A DNA stretch of 64,000 nt from Buddleja alternifolia (taxonomy: Eukaryota; Streptophyta; Magnoliopsida; Lamiales; Scrophulariaceae), in contig CM033391.1 in NCBI GenBank assembly GCA_019426215.1, positions 19,084,708 to 19,148,707 on the forward strand, read 5' to 3'. The translations under genes and the position numbers were made by a program. Numbering within the stretch: position 1 is the first letter of the stretch; each line of letters begins with the position of its first letter. This document shows positions 57,691 through 64,000 of this stretch, piece by piece. Below the pieces are notes generated by a model, which did not search any database, was not told the DNA's origin, and worked only from the letters and a program-made list of their open reading frames with translations.

Positions 57691-57862
57691 CTACCAACAG
57701 ACCGTCCAAGGGAGAGAGAGAGAGGCATTTTGGCAAACAAAGATCAAAACAATTGATAAAAGTGCACTAGTCGCGTGTAGTAATACTCCACGAACATTCA
57801 TGTCTATGAACATGTGTATTAATTAGCTAAAAACTTGACACGCTAATTAATACAAAAGTCTA
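57691..57862. other. Scrambled junction (filler DNA) at right end of Athila array
   Basis: A mosaic of short pieces copied from the nearby LTRs. 57711-57734 equals 50175-50198 (24 bp, direct). 57760-57784 matches 51055-51080 inverted with two mismatches. 57795-57820 equals 42121-42146 (26 bp, direct). 57828-57845 matches 51102-51119 inverted. The last piece lies between perfect 13-bp inverted arms (57815-57827, 57842-57854). A 33-bp copy of the left target flank follows (57863-57895 equals 40939-40971). Confidence 0.8.
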
Positions 57863-57908
57863 TGAGCACTAGCTCCAAAATCAAGAATCCAAGATGTAAA
57901 GAAAACGG

Positions 57909-58784
57909 TCATAAAACATTAAGTTTCATGAACATAAAGTTCCATACCTTGTGCGCCGGGCCCATATTTGGACAATTCCTTCTCCAGTGGCCTAGCTCAC
58001 CGCAGTGTAGGCATCTATCTGTTTTTTGTGGGCCCTTACACCTACAATTCACAGGAGCTTTCCCTTTTCCTTTATCGACACCACCCTGAGCTCCAAGCTC
58101 GCCACCCTGCTTTTTGGCTTTCTTCTTCTTATTCTTCACCCTTTTGGGCCCAGAAGAGATTACCAGTGTAGTTTTTTTTCCCTTGGGCTTCAATTGAGAT
58201 TGTGTAGTGTTTAATTTGTTCATTAGCCCAGCTAAGTTGCATTCAATCTCATTGCAATTGAAGTTCATGACAAATTGGGAAAATGAATCAAGAAGAGACT
58301 GCAAAATAAGATCGGTTTGGAGATGTTGGTTCATAGTAAAATCGAGAGCCTCCAATCTCTCGATCCTCGAGATCATCTTGAGGACATGATCCCCAACTTT
58401 CTCACCTTTTCTCATTTTGGCCCCGAAGAGCTCTTTAGACATCTCATATCTAGCAGTACGACTATGCTCACCATAGAGCTCAACCAAGTGTGCCAAGATA
58501 GCCCTCGCAATGGTAATCTTTTCGTGGGACCTCTGAAGCTCGTTTGTCATTGAGCCAAGAATGTACCCATGCACTTGGACGTCGTCCTTCACCCACTTTT
58601 CGTGAGCTTGGACTTCTTCCTGATTGGCAAGTGTTCTGGAAGGCGGAGCAGGGATGTCAGCGTCCAACACATATCCCAATGACTCCATGTTGAGAACTAT
58701 TCTCAAGTTCCTTAGCCAATCCACGTAGTTGGGTCCGGTAAGGATGTTCTTTTTGAGTAAAACAGAAAGTGGCTTGATAGTCAT
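57909..58784 (-). CDS. Copia E gag
   Basis: 291 codons from ATG 58784 (MTIKPLSVLLKKNILTGPNY), open throughout. The gag core has GYILGSMTNELQRSHEKI, LVELYGEHSRTARYEM and KMRKGEKVGDHVLKMISRIE. A basic Lys-rich segment follows, then an intact CCHC knuckle, CLHCGELGHWRRNC. It ends at a TGA (57911-57909) about 50 bases before the protease segment. In life this family makes one gag-pol frame, so the stop or the Athila insertion separates the two parts. The only gag here without an internal break. Confidence 0.82.
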   Translation of the reverse strand: MTIKPLSVLLKKNILTGPNYVDWLRNLRIVLNMESLGYVLDADIPAPPSRTLANQEEVQAHEKWVKDDVQVHGYILGSMTNELQRSHEKITIARAILAHLVELYGEHSRTARYEMSKELFGAKMRKGEKVGDHVLKMISRIERLEALDFTMNQHLQTDLILQSLLDSFSQFVMNFNCNEIECNLAGLMNKLNTTQSQLKPKGKKTTLVISSGPKRVKNKKKKAKKQGGELGAQGGVDKGKGKAPVNCRCKGPQKTDRCLHCGELGHWRRNCPNMGPAHKVWNFMFMKLNVL

Positions 58785-60105
58785 TTTTGTTTTGAGAGAG
58801 ATAAATCAAATAAGTGCAGAAAATAAACCAGACCTAATTAGACGTATGTAACTAAACTAAAACCAAGTTTAAAATCAAGGACTTTGACTTATAACTTGGC
58901 TCCCACTACATTTTTTGAGATTCACACTCCCATTGTGAAAAACGGAAGTGATCGTTGTTTATAGCCCTCGCATTTGGGGTGAAATATGTCTCGATTAAGG
59001 CATCTAATGCACTTAATAAAATTTTAGAATTAAATCTTGATATATGACCCCCACTTCCTGGGAAGATGCCATATACTAGGTTTAAATCTAAACTCTATTA
59101 AGTTTAGTGGAGGGAAAGGATGCCCAGCACCCCTTACTAACTTAGTATAATTTTTTGGGAGAATTCATGTTCTAAACATTTATCTAAGTCTCACTTTGCA
59201 CATTATTATATTTATATAGCGCATATTGATAACATACATGCTTCATACAACTAATGAACATGCATCAAAAGCAATAAACCAACACATTTATCCATGGGCT
59301 TTATGTAGAGGGCCATCTTAAAATTAAAAGAAAAGCCTAGCTAATCTCCTTGGGCTCCAAGCTCCTCTTCTTTTGGATTGATCTTTTCTTGAGGCCTATT
59401 CTATTTCTATCTATTACATGAGATTAAATTAACAACCTATACATAATTCTAGAAATAAAATAAACGGGCTGAAATCTGGCCCTTACAACCCATCAAAAGA
59501 AATACAATCAAAAGAAAGCAACCTAAGCCCATGCATAAATGTCACCATCACATAATACATGCTCGCGTTATTTAAAACATTTATGTTGGTGATTAAGTTT
59601 TCCTCAAAAAAATTCCAAATTTTATTGGCATTTATGATAATAAACCATTTAGTGAGAATCTTATATTTAAATAAATAACTTAATTAAAAATCCTCCAAGA
59701 ATGATTAATTAATTATTTCATTTAAATAAATAATATTCAATAAAAACAATTTGGGCTCGATTTCATCAAATATAAATTACCAACCATTGGCATATTTAAA
59801 TTCAATTAATTAGGCCCAAAACTAATTTATTGAAAAATTCATATTTTTAATTAAAACAATTTGGGCTTTATTTAATAAAATCCGGATCATCATCCTTTTG
59901 ACCCACCCGGATAATTAAAATAGTCTAAAACCTATTTATTTAAAAAATTAGACCCGAAAAATAACAACCCAACCCTTTAGGACTCAGGTCATGGACTCAG
60001 GCCCACGAAGGCCCTCGTGCGCTAGGCGCACGGCACGACGTGCCCCAAAGTTGAATTCAATGATCGCATATTCAAATTGAACAATAAATTAACGAATAAA
60101 AGCTT
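58785..60105 (-). mobile_element. Leader of Copia E
   Basis: 1.3 kb of non-coding sequence matching the leader of C (18557-19905) in block order. Near its far end is a GC-rich island (about 59985-60050) with a perfect hairpin CGTGCGC/GCGCACG (60016-60032) and a second GGCAC/GTGCC (60032-60044). An iMet-type PBS, expected beyond it, is not found. Confidence 0.65.
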
Positions 60106-60787
60106 ACTCGTTATTACAAATTTGATGAACAAATTTTCTTCCTCCAAAAACTCGAAACTTGAAGCTTCCAAATCTTCAATTGTTTATTTGAATCTTCAAT
60201 TCTTGAACCTTGATCCGAACAACGAAATTACGTCGTCTCTAAATAATCACGCGGGGATCAACAAACGAAAAACCCACTTCTTTCTCTAAAAGGGCGACGG
60301 CTAGGGTATTAGAGAGGGGAAGAATATTTTCTTCTAGGAGTTATAACAGTTATGATATTCTCTTTTTCTTGTTCAAAGTCAAAGAGTCTTTATATACCTC
60401 ATAACTTATTGAACAAGTCAAAACAAAAGAGCCCTAACCTAGGGCATCACTTGGACACCCATTTAGGCCTATTAGGCGTCCACTTTGGACGCCTTCTAAA
60501 AGCCAATGGACGACTTCTAAAAGCCCGGGATTTGTTTTATTTAATTAATTTCTTATTTCAATTAATAATTTATTATATCCAATAAATAAATTAATTAATT
60601 AAATAACCAAAATAATTAGATAAATTAATTCATTAATATATTTCCCTAGGAATTAATTAACAATTAATCTTATCCATATAATTAATTATTTCATCTAATG
60701 AATAATGAATTATTTAATTTATCCAATAAATTAAAAAATCCTAGAAGAAAATAGAAATTTCTTTTTTCATTTTTCTTTGTCGATCCT
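60106..60787 (-). repeat. Partial Copia LTR between leader E and right LTR
   Basis: Shows the GGCGACGGCTAGGG block, a TATA-like region, GGACGCC words and the AT-rich stretch that are typical of these LTRs, then stops at 60787 where the complete right LTR begins. The conserved CGACTCTTTAGG half and the end next to a PBS are missing. It is not a copy of the E LTR and looks like part of another family member. The lower boundary is approximate. Confidence 0.55.
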
Positions 60788-62379
60788 TGTTGGGATTTTA
60801 AAACATAAAAACTCAGCGAAAAGATAAATCTCCCATGTGGCTCATCTCGATTTCACATATTTAAATTGAGTTTTGAATTCAATTACCGTTCTTTGCGTAT
60901 GTTGAATTCTGAACCAACTTTGCAATCCCTTCTTGAACAGCAAATTCGTCGCTGTTTATAAATTGCCACGTCGGAGTCAAAAGCAAAAATTCCTTCTTTT
61001 CTTCTCTTGGAGGATGGCTAGAGAGAGAGAGAGAGGCTAGAGTGTTTTTGACTTGGAGAGAAAGTTATGACTTACTCACTTGGTTAATTTTTCACTAAGT
61101 AGTATATTTATACTACAATAGAAAACAATAACCTAGGCTACTAATCCCCTCATGTGGACGCCCACTTTAAAGCTTTTAAAGCCTTCGGACTTTAGTCCTA
61201 TTTTGCTATTTAATTAATTATATATTTAATATTATTTGTCCAATAAATTAATTAATTAAATAATTAATTAAATCCATGTTAATTTTATAATTAAATTCCT
61301 CCATGGAATCAATTAATTAATTAATCACGATATCTGATACCGAAAAATTCTCTCAAGTCTTTTCCATGATTTTTCCTTTTGCACTTCCTTTAAGCGCAAC
61401 TCTTTAGGTTCATCTCAAAAGGCAATTGGGAGGAAACCAAAAGGATGTGAGTAACACCTAACTAGTCATGTGGCTCACATCATATCCCAATTGAGAACGA
61501 ATGAATAGGATCATTCCAAACCTTATGCGTTGTGAATACCGTACGAGTATAAACCTTTTATTCTTATATACCAGTCAAGTGAGAGTCATGGTTTTAGTCA
61601 AACTCACATGACTTGACCATATGCTTAGCTCATGATGAATCGAGGTCAATGAGTATACGTTCATGTCTAACATGAGTATCTCTTTATGCTTTGGCCAAAG
61701 ACTTTTAACCTCACTCATTCATGACTGCATAGGATATTTAGCTCAATCACTTATGAAAAAATAAATCTCATTTTGCAAATCAGTTAAGAATGCTACTTGC
61801 CCATCAAGTCGCACTTCGAGGTCGATCCCACCAAATTGGATCAAATTACTCTAATCACAGACTTGATGTCACAAGTACATCTTCAACTCGATTCCTCAGG
61901 TCTAATATTCACGCGTATCTATCACAACTTATCCGTTTCATCATTGATTGTCAGTGAGTGAATACCCATGTGATGAAACCGATGCGAGCCGTGTTCGAAC
62001 ATATCAGTCCAACTGATATGTCTATGACATAAGTTCCCACTATCATTCCCATAGTGTTCAACTGGCACTTTCTCTGTCAAAACTTACATCATACAAGTCT
62101 TTGTCCTGTATTGATGTCTCGTTAATACTCTCTTAGACGTGAGAACCCTATTTTGATAACAAGGATCAAACGTTTCTAGTGCCATTCTTCCTAACCCATA
62201 GGAAGTAGAAGGTTTGCCTCATTATCAAGGACTTTACATTGTTTATTAACACCGTACAAATGCCTATAAGAAAACAACAAGATAATGCCTTATATATCAC
62301 GAAAAGGTATTGTTTAGTTACAAGTCAATGCCCTATAAATCTATCATTTTTATGGCATTTGAGGGTATACACTCTAATA
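60788..62379 (-). repeat. 5' (right) LTR of Copia E
   Basis: A 1,592-bp LTR, end TGTTGGGATTTTAAAAC at 60788 and start (plus strand) CACTCTAATA at 62379, where TG has become TA. Close to the left LTR and complete where that one has a deletion. Flanked on the right by GAAGC. Confidence 0.88.
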
Positions 62380-62384
62380 GAAGC

Positions 62385-63433
62385 CACCCTATTAGACTGT
62401 CAACTATTCAGAGACTGCAGCATCAACTTTTATGCAGCAGATTTTTAGGAAAAAGGACAAAAATTGTTCACTCGCGGAAGTGAGAAACACGCGCATGTGC
62501 ATGTGTCAAATGGACACTTTTTCCAAGAATGCCTATAAAAAGGACTTCAACAACAAGCCAAAACAACCATCGTATTACAAGCTAATTTGTTGTTGCATTG
62601 AAGTCTCAAGTGCTAAAATTCTCAGAAAAGCCAGAAAATTCAAGCAAATATTCTCTTTGCTTTTCTTCAAATCCTGAGACAGTCAACCAATATCTCAAAC
62701 ATTCTTTTCGAAGAAACCTACATTACTATTGATATATTGCAAGTTGTTTGAACTTTATCAAAATCAAACAAACCATTAGAAAAACCCCATCCAAGCCTCG
62801 CGATCTGTGTGAAGTCGAAGTTGGATACTTGCAATATTTCTAGGTGAAAGAAGCAAGGGGATAGAAGTGTCTTGGAGCTTAATTCTGTGTGACCAAGGAC
62901 CTCAAGTCATCAACATCCATCTCTCCATAATTTTTAGAAGATTCTGTGTGATTCTTTGAGAATCATTTTAGTGGATTGCCTCCAATGTTTGAGGAGAAGA
63001 AGGAAGTAGTTGGGATTACATCACCTAATGAACCTTATAAATATTGTGTTCTTTACTTTACAGTTAATTTCATTATTATCATATCATTGCATTAATATGT
63101 TAAAGTAAACACAATCAAAAGCTAATCAACTAATAAACCTTTTGGCGATGCTAAACTTTCAAAGAAGAACACTAAAAAATCATCCAGATGTGCTAACACG
63201 GATCAAAGAACTGAACGCTTAAACCTAACTGGTTATAGTATTCAAATCTTGAAGTCTAAGTTAACTTTATAAAACAGTCTTCGAGTAAACGCTCTGCCAA
63301 GCGCCTACATTTTCAAGCGTCCAACCTTATTTTAATACGAACATTTTGAAGTTGAAAAAGACTTTAGGGTCTGTTCAACCTCCCCCCCCCCCTCCCCCTT
63401 TTTGACCCTTTCGTATGCCACTTGGGACCAACA
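62385..63433 (+). repeat. 3' LTR of Sirevirus B, second part
   Basis: Continues the LTR cut at 36480 (AAGCCACCCTATTAGACTGTC) to CCAACA at 63433. TATA box TATAAAAA at 62534-62541. A C-rich run at 63382-63398 replaces the CCCCCCC loop of the other copies. Confidence 0.9.
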
Positions 63434-63435
63434 AG

Positions 63436-63480
63436 TGGTATCAGAGCGGTTAAAATTGAAATTTTAAAATTTCCAAAGAA
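63436..63480 (+). other. Second PBS and leader stub after the 3' LTR
   Basis: TGGTATCAGAGC (63436-63447) and about 33 further bases match the start of the Sirevirus B interior (21982-22027), then similarity stops. A 3' LTR should be followed by host DNA, so this is the stump of a second unit sharing the LTR. Confidence 0.85.
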
Positions 63481-64000
63481 TGGATTAGAGTCATTTAAAA
63501 TATCATAACTGCATTGTTTGGCATATTATTTAATATTTTCTTAATATCTTATTTCTTGTTATATGACTGCAATTTTTTAAATTGTTATTTCAATTATCTT
63601 AAAGTATCTTTAAGTGTTGTGAATTTATTTCAGACATACAAATAGAATATTATTTGTATTTTTTGATAAATCAATTGGATAGCTTTGTAAGGAAGAAAAA
63701 GTTAAACTTCATTTGTGATGAACGACAATAATAAGTGAAGAATATGGATAAATAAATAAAAAAGATGAAATAGTTGTGACACAAATATGATTTTGCATTG
63801 AATTTACCATTTTAGGAATTTGTAAAGTTTAGGAATCTCTTCTCTCTAAGTACTAATGAATTGTTGTATCTTTGTAAATTTGAAATCATCGTATTCCCTA
63901 AACAATAATTTACCCTTAAATTTAAGTGGCTAATAATCCAATTTTAGCCTTAGAAAAATCTAATTTTTCAAATAACCTAATTAAAATTAAATTTAGTTTG
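63481..64000 (-). repeat. Right flank with inverted-repeat segment X
   Basis: 63644-63916 is the reverse complement of 19912-20184 at roughly 80-85% by eye. 63481-63643 and 63917-64000 are AT-rich with no gene seen. Confidence 0.7.

Larger units (their letters stand above)
40972..57862 (+). mobile_element. Athila-type Gypsy array: J1 and J2 in tandem, right end scrambled
   Basis: Order: LTR1 (40972-42276), PBS, gag-pol J1 (42430-47787), spacer, PPT, LTR2 (49445-51112), PBS, gag-pol J2 (51274-56786), tail, scar (57691-57862). The tRNA-Asp PBS, the gag-pol fusion, the FMDDFSVFG RT motif and the lack of a chromodomain point to the Athila/Tat lineage. J1 and J2 are related but clearly diverged, as are LTR1 and LTR2. 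There is no third LTR. It sits in the protease segment of Copia E. Confidence 0.88.
36481..62379 (-). mobile_element. Copia retrotransposon E (minus), interrupted by an Athila array
   Basis: From right to left: right LTR 62379-60788, a partial second LTR and leader 60787-58785, gag 58784-57909, Athila array 57862-40972, pol 40971-37917, PPT 37912-37902, left LTR 37901-36481. A perfect target duplication GAAGC flanks it (36476-36480, 62380-62384). Pol is nearly in one frame. The 5' side is odd: no PBS is found beside the right LTR. Confidence 0.88.
20472..63433 (+). mobile_element. Sirevirus-type Copia retrotransposon B, interrupted by nested insertions
   Basis: Components in order: 5' LTR 20472-21979; PBS 21982; gag 22076-24251; pol 24266-26241 and 29402-30643; third reading frame 31485-35739; PPT 35975-35987; 3' LTR 35989-36480 and 62385-63433. 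Without insertions it would be about 14 kb. It is interrupted in RT by solo LTR H (26242-29396, holding solo LTR I) and in the 3' LTR by Copia E (36481-62379). The 3' LTR is followed by another PBS and leader rather than a target duplication of AATAC, so the right end is abnormal. Confidence 0.9.

Noticed and set aside
1..64000. Bacterial, plastid or mitochondrial origin
   Set aside because: LTR retrotransposons with plant PBS types and a Dof gene show plant nuclear DNA.

Overview
This is nuclear DNA from a flowering plant, most likely a eudicot. It holds one recognisable host gene, an intronless Dof zinc-finger transcription factor (9371-10246, minus) that resembles Arabidopsis DOF5.4/OBP4 at both ends. 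It also holds a thick stack of LTR retrotransposons whose primer-binding sites match plant initiator tRNA-Met and tRNA-Asp. I see no rRNA or tRNA gene, no CRISPR array and no bacterial or organellar genes.

Layout. 1-4697: minus-strand Sirevirus-type Ty1/Copia element A, entering from the left edge (start of pol, gag, PBS, 5' LTR). 4837-8410: decayed Copia LTRs and leader (solo LTR G, leader and 5' LTR of element F). 8411-11804: the gene island, with the Dof gene, its promoter and a Mutator-like MITE just upstream. 11804-13000: Copia RT relic D. 13001-19905: decayed minus-strand Copia C (3' LTR, pol, gag, long leader; 5' LTR missing). 19912-20471: a repeat that recurs inverted at 63644-63916.

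20472-63433 is one nested block. Its base is a plus-strand Sirevirus B of about 14 kb: 5' LTR, PBS, gag, pol, a very long third reading frame, PPT, 3' LTR. Solo LTR H of a Copia family lies in its RT (TSD GTTTC), and solo Sirevirus LTR I lies inside H (TSD CCTTT). Copia E (minus) sits in B's 3' LTR (TSD GAAGC). A two-unit Athila-type Ty3/Gypsy array (J1 and J2 sharing a middle LTR) sits in E's protease segment. The right end of that array is a scar built from scrambled LTR pieces beside a 33-bp copy of the target.

All retroelement genes are broken by stops, frameshifts, lost catalytic residues or insertions. They would act as gag (particle), protease, integrase, RT and RNase H in retrotransposition, but none here looks autonomous. 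The points I find most worth a second look are the repair scar, the long third frame of Sirevirus B with a splice-acceptor-like tract before it, the conserved gag/pol junction repeat, the hairpins around U5/PBS and the PPTs, and the LTR1 that ends in 23 A residues directly on its PBS.
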